From contig JBFHUL010000039.1 in NCBI GenBank assembly GCA_041590075.1, positions 1-28,514 on the forward strand: DNA of 28,514 nt, in the 5' to 3' direction. This document shows positions 7,694-15,568 of the stretch, in pieces. The stretch is from PZPK01 sp041590075 (GTDB lineage Bacteria; Pseudomonadota; Gammaproteobacteria; Pseudomonadales; Oleiphilaceae). The number at the start of each line of letters is the position of its first letter. Within the stretch, counting starts at the first letter, position 1. The notes under the pieces were generated by a model that saw only the letters and a list, made by a program, of their open reading frames with translations, had not been told where the DNA came from and searched no databases. The translations under genes were made by a program, and so were the position numbers.

Positions 7694-8332
7694 TTATTCG
7701 GCAATCTCGCCAGGCTCCGGCGGCTCATCGAACAGGGTAATGTCAAAATCGAAAGCCACGTTCAATAGCTCCACCAACACAATGGCTGACAAGCCCCATA
7801 TCTCATAATTTTGCCCTTGATAGTCGTAATCGTAGCTCGGCACCGACAGCGCCATGCCGCGATAGGTCATTCTGTCGCGACGCTTGGGTTCGGCCGTTTC
7901 CAGAAAATCGGCCGGCACATGAAAGATACTGTCCAGCTCAGCTGGATTGGGAACGAGTTCCAGGCCCTCATCCACCAGCCCCACGTAGGGTGTCACGCGT
8001 ATGCCATGCAACGACACCACCTGGCTCAACTGCCCGATAACTTCGACCTGATCAGGGTGTATGCCTATTTCTTCATGGCACTCGCGCAAGGCCGTATTGA
8101 GAATGGTACCGTCTTCCTCATCGAACTTTCCGCCGGGGAACGCGACTTGCCCCTTGTGAGTACTCAAATGCTCCGCGCGGCGGGTAAGAATTATTTCGGG
8201 ATTGAGCGCATTGCGCGTCACAGGAACAAGAATCCCCGCTTCAGGAAGGCTAACGTCGATCGTGCGCGGCTCGTGTGACTGCATACGATCCACCAGCACA
8301 TCGATTTTGTTGGGCGGACGGTGACTACTCAA
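7694..8332 (-). CDS. CoA pyrophosphatase, Nudix family (NudL type)
   Basis: Up to 212 residues. The complete Nudix box is GGKFDEEDGTILNTALRE followed by CHEEIGI, preceded by QVAFPGG, the signature of the CoA-hydrolysing NudL/NUDT7-8 branch (LLTxRxxHLxxHxGQVAFPGG in relatives; here LTRRAEHLSTHKGQVAFPGG). It would cleave CoA and acyl-CoA to phosphopantetheine and 3',5'-ADP. The longest frame begins with a TTG at 8332 that lacks a ribosome binding site. The family alignment supports keeping the IDVLVDRM region, though an ATG at 8284 with GGTGG upstream is possible. It is the first gene of the minus-strand run ending with cobB and is divergent from a second Nudix gene. Confidence 0.9.
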   Translation of the reverse strand: MSSHRPPNKIDVLVDRMQSHEPRTIDVSLPEAGILVPVTRNALNPEIILTRRAEHLSTHKGQVAFPGGKFDEEDGTILNTALRECHEEIGIHPDQVEVIGQLSQVVSLHGIRVTPYVGLVDEGLELVPNPAELDSIFHVPADFLETAEPKRRDRMTYRGMALSVPSYDYDYQGQNYEIWGLSAIVLVELLNVAFDFDITLFDEPPEPGEIAE

Positions 8333-8335
8333 GGC

Positions 8336-8357
8336 ATAGGTACTCTATAGGTACTCT
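8336..8357. repeat. Perfect tandem 11-base direct repeat
   Basis: ATAGGTACTCT occurs twice back to back (8336-8346 and 8347-8357) immediately upstream of the NudL-type gene, in the gap between the two divergent Nudix genes. Eleven bases is one helical turn, so a protein could bind both copies on the same DNA face. The repeat is seen directly; a regulatory role is inferred. Confidence 0.6.
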
Positions 8358-8409
8358 GTTGATAAACCATGTGGCGCCATGGCGGGCGGCGCTTGCGCTG
8401 GCCACATTA

Positions 8410-8445
8410 GCATACGTATGCAGAGATGTTAATTGCGTTTATACT
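8410..8445 (+). promoter_or_regulatory. Candidate promoter and palindrome upstream of the zinc-ribbon Nudix gene
   Basis: A perfect 12-base palindrome GCATACGTATGC (8410-8421) is followed by TATACT (8440-8445), a five-of-six match to a -10 box. The predicted transcription start leaves a leader of roughly 38 bases before the ATG at 8491. No good -35 exists, and the palindrome covers the -35 position, so it could be an operator. Only the sequence symmetry is certain. Confidence 0.4.
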
Positions 8446-8490
8446 GCGGGATTGCTGCACTTCTGTAACCAATAAGAATCGGGTTATTTC

Positions 8491-9036
8491 ATGAAATTCT
8501 GTAGTCACTGCGGCGGTGATATCGCACATAAGGTTCCTGCCGATGACAATCGTCTTCGCCACGTGTGCACGGATTGCGGCACCATCCATTACCAGAATCC
8601 GAATATCGTTGCCGGTACCATTCCGGTCTATGAGAATAAAATCCTGTTATGCCGACGCGCCATTGAACCGCGCCATGGCTTCTGGACCTTGCCAGCCGGT
8701 TTCATGGAGAATCAGGAAACCACAACCGAAGCCGCAATGCGCGAAACCTGGGAAGAGGCCGAAGCTAAGGTCGATATAGAAGCACTGTATACCGTCATCA
8801 ACGTCCCCCAAATAGATCAGGTGCATATGTTCTTTCGTGCGCAGATTATTGATGGCAAATATGGGGTCGGCCCCGAAAGCCTCGAGACCCAACTGTTCCT
8901 TGAGGAAGATATTCCCTGGGAGGACCTGGCCTTCCCTACAGTAAAAAAAACGCTCAAGCTGTTTTTTGAAGAGCGCAAGACGCAACGCTTTGGTGTGCAC
9001 GTGAGCGACATCATCCGCCCTCCACGCGAATTCTGA
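8491..9036 (+). CDS. Nudix hydrolase with N-terminal zinc ribbon
   Basis: A 181-residue protein. A zinc ribbon with C4-x2-C7 and C26-x2-C29 is followed by a Nudix domain with the box GFMENQETTTEAAMRE, then TWEEAEA. The architecture recalls NudC (NADH pyrophosphatase / deNADding enzyme), but the protein is much shorter than NudC's roughly 260 residues, lacks its N-terminal domain, and does not show the SQPWPFPxS motif. It belongs to the small zinc-ribbon Nudix group, likely hydrolysing ADP-ribose or another nucleoside diphosphate derivative; substrate not assignable. It is divergent from the NudL-type gene and convergent with the NIF3-like gene, 8 bases away. Confidence 0.92.
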   Translation: MKFCSHCGGDIAHKVPADDNRLRHVCTDCGTIHYQNPNIVAGTIPVYENKILLCRRAIEPRHGFWTLPAGFMENQETTTEAAMRETWEEAEAKVDIEALYTVINVPQIDQVHMFFRAQIIDGKYGVGPESLETQLFLEEDIPWEDLAFPTVKKTLKLFFEERKTQRFGVHVSDIIRPPREF

Positions 9037-9044
9037 AGCGCTCA

Positions 9045-9356
9045 CTAAAAGTCTTCGAGCTTCACTACATGATAGGCCGGCTCTTCGTAAGGATGCGCCT
9101 TCTTCAGGGCCGCGACGGCGGCATGAATGCATTCGGCATCGCACACCATCTCCACCTTGAACTCCGCCACCTTTTCAAGCTTGCCGTGCTTGCCCAAAAA
9201 CGGATCACTCCCTTCGAGTGGGCGGAACTGCCCACGCCCTTCCGTTTGCCAGCAACAGCAGTCATAGTCGCCAATTTTTCCCGCTCCGGTCTGAAACACA
9301 GCCGCGGCCACACGTTCCGCTTCGTCGATAGGCACGTAATAACATAACTGGTACAT
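9045..9356 (-). CDS. NIF3/YqfO-like small protein (PII-like domain)
   Basis: A 103-residue protein, MYQLCYYVPIDEAERVAAAV onward. It matches the stand-alone form of the PII-like insert domain found in NIF3/YqfO proteins: GAGKIGDYDCCCWQTEGRGQFRPLEG and HPYEEPAYHVVKLEDF are the typical segments. The start is decided by a strong AGGAGGT six bases upstream of the ATG at 9356; a longer frame to 9413 lacks this. The function of the stand-alone domain is unknown; metal or small-molecule binding is often suggested from its fold. It has a 560-base non-coding region upstream. Confidence 0.9.
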   Translation of the reverse strand: MYQLCYYVPIDEAERVAAAVFQTGAGKIGDYDCCCWQTEGRGQFRPLEGSDPFLGKHGKLEKVAEFKVEMVCDAECIHAAVAALKKAHPYEEPAYHVVKLEDF

Positions 9357-9433
9357 TCGCGGACCTCCTATTACACAACACAGGCACCGTTGGTGAGCAT
9401 CAGACCACAACACCGCGCTAACGAGCGCCTTCC

Positions 9434-9454
9434 AGTGCGCTATTTCAGCGCACT
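9434..9454. repeat. Perfect 8-base inverted repeat upstream of the NIF3-like gene
   Basis: AGTGCGCT (9434-9441) and AGCGCACT (9447-9454) flank a 5-base loop. There is no T-run, so it is not a normal terminator. It lies between a GATAAT-like -10 on the minus strand (about 9455-9460) and the NIF3-like start, so it would be in the leader RNA or act as an operator. Confidence 0.5.
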
Positions 9455-9470
9455 ATTATCACAAACAAAG

Positions 9471-9493
9471 TTACCCACAATTTCTGTGGATAA
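9471..9493. promoter_or_regulatory. Inverted pair of DnaA-box-like sites
   Basis: TGTGGATAA (9485-9493) is the exact complement of the consensus DnaA box TTATCCACA. TTACCCACA (9471-9479), on the opposite strand, differs from it at one base. The two face each other across 5 bases and an AT-rich stretch follows. DnaA binding is plausible, but two boxes do not make an origin and no dnaA, dnaN or gidA gene is nearby. Confidence 0.45.
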
Positions 9494-9884
9494 GTCTGGG
9501 GAAAGTTTTTGCATTTCGTTCCAAAAAGCCCGCCACGACTGCACTTCACACAACTTGGCAAAAAATTAGCCTTTAATTTTAAATCTATATATTTCAATAA
9601 CTTACACAAATCAACTTAAAACAGGCCGCACCAAAACGTGAACAATGCAAACAATTGACCAAGCAGCTCCAAAAGTGTGCATAAAAGTTTTCTGTCAAGA
9701 CTTGAAAATCTCATTTATGCCGTTTTTTTGGCATCAAAGCAGAATAAATCACGCTGTAATTTTGGAGCTGACGAAAAAATAAACATGACCCCGGTACGAT
9801 TCATCACAGATTGTTACAACTTGTTACAGCTTGCGCCAAGCCGATTGCCCGCGATAAAAATATCCGAATTTGTGACCCAATTAA

Positions 9885-9911
9885 AAAAGCCGCACTCGAG
9901 GTGCGGCTTTT
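9885..9911 (-). terminator. Rho-independent terminator of purL
   Basis: A perfect 11-base stem, AAAAGCCGCAC paired with GTGCGGCTTTT, encloses the loop TCGAG. On the minus strand it is followed by a T-run (complement of 9883-9888) and lies 7 bases after the purL stop. On the plus strand only four T's follow, so it mainly serves purL. Confidence 0.9.
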
Positions 9912-9917
9912 GGCGAA

Positions 9918-12900
9918 TCAGGAAAATTGCTTGCGCGCATTTCTGAATAATCGCAACCAGGGGCCGTCTTCCTGCCACTCACTCGGGTGCCAGGAATTTT
10001 GCACGCTGCGATACACACGTTCGGGGTGGGGCATCATAATGGTGACACGCCCGGAACGGTCACAAATACCGGTGATCCCTGCAGGTGAACCGTTGGGGTT
10101 GGCCGGGTAACGCTCGGTCGCAACACCATGATTATCCACATAACGCAAGGCCACCTGATGCGCACTCTGCAGCCCGGCGAGCTTGTCTTCGGAGGCAAAT
10201 TCTGCTCGCCCCTCACCGTGCGCAACCGCGACGGGCATGCGCGAGCCCGCCATGCCTTCAAACCATACTGAGGGTGACTGCGCCACTTCAACCAGCGCGA
10301 CCCGTGCCTCAAACTGCTCGGAGCGATTTCGCACGAAATGCGGCCAGCTTTCAGTACCCGGAATCAGACTGCGCAGATTGGAGAGCATCTGGCACCCATT
10401 ACATACCCCCAGCGACAGCGTATCTTCATTTTCGAAGAAAGCAGCAAACTGGTCACGGACTACCGAATTAAACAGGATCGACTTTGCCCAGCCCTCGCCC
10501 GCACCCAGCACATCCCCGTAGGAAAATCCGCCACAGGCCACTAGTGCATTGAAGTCCTGCAAATGTCGACGCCCGGATACCAGGTCGCTCATATGCACAT
10601 CGACCGCAGCAAAACCCGCTCGCGTAAAGGCCGCAGCCATTTCTACCTGACCGTTCACGCCCTGCTCTCGCAGCACCGCGATACGCGGCTTCTGCCCTGA
10701 ATTAATGTAGGGCGCAGCGACATCTTCCTGAGGGTCAAACGTGAGCTTAGCGTTCAGCCCGGGATCGCTGGCATCCAGCAGCTGATCATATTCTTCCTGC
10801 GCACATTCGGAATTGTCGCGCAGCGCCTGCATACGGTACGACGTCTCGGCCCAGATACGCTGGTAATGCACACGTGGCTGATCAATGACCGTTTCACCGT
10901 CGAACTTGAAGCGGATACGGTCTTCTTCGTTCAGCGTGCCTATCACCAGGGTGTGCTCGCCCAGACCCGCCGCCGTAAATTGCTGTAACACGAACTCCGT
11001 GTCTTCACAGCGCACCTGTAGGACGGCACCCAACTCTTCGTTGAAGAGTTCACGTGCAAAATGCGAGGCATCCTCGGCAAGTAAATCCAGGCGCACATCA
11101 ATGCCGGTATGCGCCGCAAAGGCCATTTCACATAGCGTGGTGAACAGGCCGCCGTCGGAACGGTCGTGATAGGCCAGCAGTTTGTTGTCGGCATTGAGCC
11201 CCTGAATCACCGCAAAGAATGCTTTCAGATCTTCAGGATCATCGACGTCGGGGGCCACGGCGCCCACCTGCTTGTATACCTGGGTGAGCGCAGAACCACC
11301 CAAACGATTCTGTCCATTAGCCAGATCCACCAGAATCAGATCGGTATCCCCCTGGTCTGTCTTTAACTGTGGCGTGAGGGTACGCCGCACATCGGTCACG
11401 GGGGCAAAGCCGGAGATAATCAGCGACAATGGCGCGGTCACAGCTTTCTGTTCCCGCCCCTCCTGCCACACGGTCTTCATCGACATGGAGTCCTTGCCCA
11501 CCGGAATGGTGATACCCAACGCGGGGCACAGCTCCATGCCCACCGCCTGGACGGTACGATACAGATTATCGTCCTCGTTTTCGTGCCCGGCTGCGGCCAT
11601 CCAGTTGGCCGAGAGGCGAATATCCGACAAGCGCGCAATCGACGAAGCGGCCATATTGGTAATCACTTCGCCCACGGCCATGCGCCCGGATGCAGGCGCA
11701 TCAATCACCGCAACAGGGGTACGTTCCCCCATGGCCATCGCTTCGCCGGCATAGCCTTCAAGATCAACCGAGGTCACGGCCACATCGGCCACCGGCACCT
11801 GCCAAGGCCCTACCATTTGATCGCGAGTCACCATACCGGTAATGGAACGATCGCCAATGGTAATCAGAAAACTTTTGCTGGCCACACTCGGCAAACGCAG
11901 AATACGCTCGGCCGCTTCGACGATATCGATCTGGGTCGAATCAAACACCGGCTTGGTAAAGAAGCGCGTGGTCACAGAACGGTGCATTTTGGGCGGTTTG
12001 CCAAACAACACCGACATAGGCAGATCGACGGGCTTGTTGCTGAATAACGGATCTTCCAGCGTCAGATGGTGCGCTTCCTGAGCCTCGCCCACCACCGCAT
12101 AAGGGCAGCGCTCGCGTGCACAGATGGCTTCGAAGCGCGCCAGATCCTTGTCTTCGACCGCCAGCACGTAGCGCTCCTGCGATTCATTACACCAGATTTC
12201 GTGCGGTGCCATGCCGGGTTCATCGTTTGGCACTTTACGCAAATCAAAGTGGCCACCACGTCCGCCATCTTTCACCAGCTCGGGGAAGGCGTTGGAGAGC
12301 CCGCCCGCACCCACATCGTGAATAAAGGCAATGGGGTTATCGTCACCCAACTGCCAGCACCGATCGATCACCTCCTGACAACGGCGCTCCATTTCGGGGT
12401 TTTCACGCTGCACGGAGGCAAAATCAAGATCGGAGGAACTGGCACCGGAATCCATGGATGACGCCGCACCACCGCCGAGACCTATCAGCATCGCGGGTCC
12501 GCCCAGCACAACCAGCTTGGCACCTACGGCAATATCGCCCTTTTCAACATGGTCGGCACGGATATTCCCCATCCCCCCGGCAATCATGATGGGCTTGTGA
12601 TATCCCTTTATTTCGGGCCCAGAAGGCCCCGACACCTTCTCTTCAAACGTACGAAAATAGCCACACAGATTGGGGCGACCGAATTCATTGTTGAAGGCCG
12701 CTCCGCCGATGGGACCCTCAATCATGATATTAAGCGCTGAGGTAATACGATCGGGCTTACCGTAATCAGTTTCCCAAGGCTGCTCAAAATCGGGAATACG
12801 CAGATTGGATACCGTAAAGCCGGTTAGCCCAGCCTTGGGCTTGGCGCCCCGGCCAGTGGCGCCTTCGTCTCGAATTTCACCACCAGAGCCGGTTGAAGCA

Positions 12901-13820
12901 CCTGAAAACGGTGCGATGGCGGTGGGGTGATTGTGCGTCTCCACCTTCATGAGAATGTGCACAGGCTCGCGGGTGCTGCGATATTCACCGCTCTCTGGGT
13001 CGGGATAAAAACGCTGCCCCTGCGTACCGGCAATCACCGCCGCGTTGTCTTTATACGCTGAAAGTACGCCCTCTGAATGTAGCTCAAAGGTATTTTTGAT
13101 CATTGCAAACAGGGATTTATCCTGTGCTTCGCCATCGATATCCCACGAGGCATTAAAAATCTTGTGCCGGCAGTGCTCGGAGTTGGCCTGCGCAAACATC
13201 ATCAACTCCACATCGGTGGGGTTACGCTGCAAGCCGACGAAAGCCTTGGTCAAATACTCGATTTCGTCTTCCGCCAGGGCCAGACCAATACGTTGGTTGG
13301 CCTGCTCCAGAGCATCCTGCCCGTAGGACAATACATCCACCGTCGATAAGGGCTTGGGTTCGGCGCGCCGGAACAGCAGCTCTGCACCTGCCATTTCATG
13401 GAAAATCGCCTGTGTCATGCGATCGTGAAGCACTTCCGAGAGCGCCCTGCGATTGTCAGCAGACAACTTCCCTTCCATGCGCACGTAATACGCAATACCG
13501 CGTTCGATTCGCCGAATGGCAGACAGCCCACACCCCTGTGCGATGTCGGTCGCCTTACTCGACCAGGGCGATATGGTGCCCGGACGCGGAATCACCAGGA
13601 ACAACACCCCTTCTGGCGATTCGGTTTTTGCACTGGGGCCGTAGGTCAGCAGTTTATTGAGTACATTGAGCTCTTCGGGCGCTAAATCATCATGATTATC
13701 AATGAAGTGCATGAATTCTGCATAGATGTCTGCAACGCCGGGCACAACCGATTGTGCCGTGTGAAGCAGTTTATTGCGTCTGAAGGGAGAGAGAGCCGGA
13801 GCGCCTCGAAGTTCCAACAT
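9918..13820 (-). CDS. purL: Phosphoribosylformylglycinamidine synthase (FGAM synthetase), large single-chain form
   Basis: A 1300-residue enzyme that converts FGAR, glutamine and ATP to FGAM in purine synthesis. The single-chain architecture of gammaproteobacteria is complete: an N-terminal PurS-like domain, a linker, two AIR-synthase-like halves (KVETHNHPTAIAPFSGASTG, DRSDGGLFTTL) and a C-terminal class I glutamine amidotransferase. The nucleophile is C1140 in GVCNGCQML, with the His-Glu pair in the C-terminal MMPHPER region. I chose the ATG at 13820 because MLELRGAPALSPFRRNKLL aligns with the E. coli N terminus; a longer frame to 13907 runs into the promoter at 13861-13889. It is divergent from mltF, as in E. 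coli. Confidence 0.98.
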   Translation of the reverse strand: MLELRGAPALSPFRRNKLLHTAQSVVPGVADIYAEFMHFIDNHDDLAPEELNVLNKLLTYGPSAKTESPEGVLFLVIPRPGTISPWSSKATDIAQGCGLSAIRRIERGIAYYVRMEGKLSADNRRALSEVLHDRMTQAIFHEMAGAELLFRRAEPKPLSTVDVLSYGQDALEQANQRIGLALAEDEIEYLTKAFVGLQRNPTDVELMMFAQANSEHCRHKIFNASWDIDGEAQDKSLFAMIKNTFELHSEGVLSAYKDNAAVIAGTQGQRFYPDPESGEYRSTREPVHILMKVETHNHPTAIAPFSGASTGSGGEIRDEGATGRGAKPKAGLTGFTVSNLRIPDFEQPWETDYGKPDRITSALNIMIEGPIGGAAFNNEFGRPNLCGYFRTFEEKVSGPSGPEIKGYHKPIMIAGGMGNIRADHVEKGDIAVGAKLVVLGGPAMLIGLGGGAASSMDSGASSSDLDFASVQRENPEMERRCQEVIDRCWQLGDDNPIAFIHDVGAGGLSNAFPELVKDGGRGGHFDLRKVPNDEPGMAPHEIWCNESQERYVLAVEDKDLARFEAICARERCPYAVVGEAQEAHHLTLEDPLFSNKPVDLPMSVLFGKPPKMHRSVTTRFFTKPVFDSTQIDIVEAAERILRLPSVASKSFLITIGDRSITGMVTRDQMVGPWQVPVADVAVTSVDLEGYAGEAMAMGERTPVAVIDAPASGRMAVGEVITNMAASSIARLSDIRLSANWMAAAGHENEDDNLYRTVQAVGMELCPALGITIPVGKDSMSMKTVWQEGREQKAVTAPLSLIISGFAPVTDVRRTLTPQLKTDQGDTDLILVDLANGQNRLGGSALTQVYKQVGAVAPDVDDPEDLKAFFAVIQGLNADNKLLAYHDRSDGGLFTTLCEMAFAAHTGIDVRLDLLAEDASHFARELFNEELGAVLQVRCEDTEFVLQQFTAAGLGEHTLVIGTLNEEDRIRFKFDGETVIDQPRVHYQRIWAETSYRMQALRDNSECAQEEYDQLLDASDPGLNAKLTFDPQEDVAAPYINSGQKPRIAVLREQGVNGQVEMAAAFTRAGFAAVDVHMSDLVSGRRHLQDFNALVACGGFSYGDVLGAGEGWAKSILFNSVVRDQFAAFFENEDTLSLGVCNGCQMLSNLRSLIPGTESWPHFVRNRSEQFEARVALVEVAQSPSVWFEGMAGSRMPVAVAHGEGRAEFASEDKLAGLQSAHQVALRYVDNHGVATERYPANPNGSPAGITGICDRSGRVTIMMPHPERVYRSVQNSWHPSEWQEDGPWLRLFRNARKQFS

Positions 13821-13860
13821 GATAAAGGCGTACCTCGTGGAAGGAGAAAATCGAGGCGGT

Positions 13861-13889
13861 ATTCTACTCGAAAGGCCTGCCCCTGTTAA
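13861..13889 (-). promoter_or_regulatory. Sigma-70 promoter of purL
   Basis: On the minus strand, TTAACA (13884-13889) and TAGAAT (13861-13866) each match the consensus at five of six positions and are separated by exactly 17 bases. Transcription would start near 13854, giving a leader of about 34 bases to the ATG at 13820. Its position also argues against the longer purL frame that begins at 13907. Confidence 0.7.
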
Positions 13890-14103
13890 CTGTGAAATGG
13901 TTAGCAAGAGTAAGCAATGTACGCGCGCAATTCATCGCACATTCAGGTATTTTGAGCCATGCTTAGGGGCGCGCACGCAAACCCGATTCAACGTCGCCGG
14001 CTTGACGCAAAGCCATTAGACTGGAAACATGAAACCATGCATACAGCAATAACCCTCTTCTATACCCCCGGCTGCCACGCAGCCCTTCTTTGCTGATCCT
14101 GCG

Positions 14104-15561
14104 GTGCACCGTCTCATTATGCCGACGCTTTTTCACACCAAACGCCCCTCAAGGGTCTCCGCACGCTGCACTTGGGTACTGCCTGTGAGCCTGCTAGTGC
14201 TGCTTGCGGCCTGCAGCCAACCCACCACCTTCGAGAAGATAAAGAAGCACAACACCCTGCACGTGATCACGCGCAATGCGCCGGCCGTCTATTACGAAGG
14301 GCGTGACGGCCCCATGGGTTTTGAGTATGAACTGGCCAAACTGTTTTCCGAATCACTGGGCGTCAGTCTCGATCTGAAAATTGCATCGACACGCAGCCAG
14401 ATTCTGACTGCCCTGGATAACGAATACACCCATGTCGCCGCCGCCAGCATGGTGGCGAGCGACTTGCGTGCCGACCGCTATCGGTATTCCAAACCGTATA
14501 TGGATGCCACGCCGATTGTGGTGTACCGCTATGGCAGCAAGCGGCCGCGGAAAATTGCCGATCTGCTGGACAAACGCATCGGCGTGGTCAGCGACAGCTA
14601 TCACAACGACGAAATGGACCTGCTTAAGCTTCAACACCCGGAACTCAGCTGGGAAGCCTTTACCGTCGAAACCATTGAGCTGATGCGCATGGTGCAGGAC
14701 GAAGAAATTGACTACGCCATTCTTACCTCCACCGAGCTGGATATTCATCAGGCCTATTACCCCAGAGTCAAAAAGGCATTCAAAATCGGGCAGACACAGC
14801 ATATCGCCTGGTACTTCCCCAAAAATACCGACGAAACCCTGATCGCCAAAGCGAACGCATTTTTTACCCGCATTGAAGAAGACGGAACCCTGCTGCACCT
14901 GAAAGAACGCTATTTTGGCCACCTTGGGCAACTCAACTATGTGGGCGCACGCACCTTTATCAAACATATCAATTCACGCCTGCCCCGCTATGCCGACCAC
15001 TTCAAGGAAGTGAGCGAAGAACTGGGGCTCGACTGGCGCCTCATTGCTTCGATGGGTTATCAGGAAAGTCACTGGCGTCCCAAGGCGACGTCACCAACAG
15101 GCGTGCGCGGCCTGATGATGCTCACCAGAGTGACCGCCAAAGAGATGGGCATCAAGAACCGGCTCGATCCGGAACAGAGTATCGATGGCGGAGCCCGCTA
15201 CTTTGCCAAGATTAAAAACCGTATTCACGAACGCATTGGTGAGCCGGATCGTACCTGGATGGCCCTCGCCGCCTATAACGTGGGCTATGGTCACCTGGAA
15301 GACGCGCGCATTCTCACCGAAAAAGCCGGCAAAGACCCCGATAAATGGGTGGATGTGAAAGAGTTTTTGCCGCTTTTGCAGCAAAAGAAATATTACAAAC
15401 AGACCCGTTACGGATACGCACGCGGAAACGAACCCGTGATTTATGTGCAGAACATTCGCCGCTACTACGACGTGCTCAATTGGATGACCGAAGCCCAACC
15501 TGATGAGCAGGCTGTCGCCCAAAACGAATTTCAGGAAAACCTGCTGCGCCTGACTCCCTGA
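14104..15561 (+). CDS. mltF: Membrane-bound lytic murein transglycosylase F
   Basis: A 485-residue lipoprotein. The N terminus has a basic and hydrophobic signal ending in the lipobox LLAAC with C37 as the lipidated cysteine. Residues about 45-285 are a solute-binding-protein family 3 domain (TLHVITRNAPAVYYEG, GFEYELAKLFSESLG), as in MltF. Residues about 300-460 are the SLT transglycosylase domain with the catalytic Glu321 in MGYQESHW, then SPTGVRGLMML and AAYNVGYGHLEDAR. It cuts glycan strands to 1,6-anhydro ends at the outer membrane. The start is a GTG at 14104 without a clear ribosome binding site; an ATG at 14119 is equally possible. A weak promoter may begin with TTGACG at 14002. Confidence 0.95.
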   Translation: MHRLIMPTLFHTKRPSRVSARCTWVLPVSLLVLLAACSQPTTFEKIKKHNTLHVITRNAPAVYYEGRDGPMGFEYELAKLFSESLGVSLDLKIASTRSQILTALDNEYTHVAAASMVASDLRADRYRYSKPYMDATPIVVYRYGSKRPRKIADLLDKRIGVVSDSYHNDEMDLLKLQHPELSWEAFTVETIELMRMVQDEEIDYAILTSTELDIHQAYYPRVKKAFKIGQTQHIAWYFPKNTDETLIAKANAFFTRIEEDGTLLHLKERYFGHLGQLNYVGARTFIKHINSRLPRYADHFKEVSEELGLDWRLIASMGYQESHWRPKATSPTGVRGLMMLTRVTAKEMGIKNRLDPEQSIDGGARYFAKIKNRIHERIGEPDRTWMALAAYNVGYGHLEDARILTEKAGKDPDKWVDVKEFLPLLQQKKYYKQTRYGYARGNEPVIYVQNIRRYYDVLNWMTEAQPDEQAVAQNEFQENLLRLTP

Positions 15562-15568
15562 GCAGCAC

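Larger units (their letters stand above)
9357..9917. other. 560-base AT-rich intergenic region between the NIF3-like gene and purL
   Basis: I see no convincing gene here. The region holds, in order, a perfect hairpin (9434-9454), an inverted pair of DnaA-box-like sites (9471-9493), an AT-rich core (about 9540-9620), the palindrome TCAAGACTTGA (9695-9705), a tandem near-repeat TTGTTACAAC/TTGTTACAGC (9811-9830) and the purL terminator (9885-9911). It is the largest gene-free stretch of the window. Confidence 0.6.

Noticed and set aside
8491..9036. NudC (NADH pyrophosphatase)
   Set aside because: It has a zinc ribbon before the Nudix domain like NudC, but is some 80 residues shorter and lacks the N-terminal domain and the NudC-specific motif after the Nudix box.
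9471..9493. Replication origin
   Set aside because: Only two DnaA-box-like sites, no array of AT-rich 13-mers and no dnaA, dnaN or gidA neighbours. Kept only as a DnaA-box pair.
9718..9735. ATGCC/GGCAT hairpin around a T-run as a terminator
   Set aside because: The stem has five pairs and the T-run lies in the loop rather than after the stem.
9677..10110. Open frames in the gap before purL and running into the purL region on the plus strand
   Set aside because: They cross the purL terminator, lack ribosome binding sites and have no recognisable protein pattern.
13975..13990. PurR-like half site ACGCAAAC in the purL-mltF gap
   Set aside because: Only the left half of the 16-base PurR operator matches; the right half has no matching bases and the site lies about 90 bases from the purL -35. 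Not reported as an operator.
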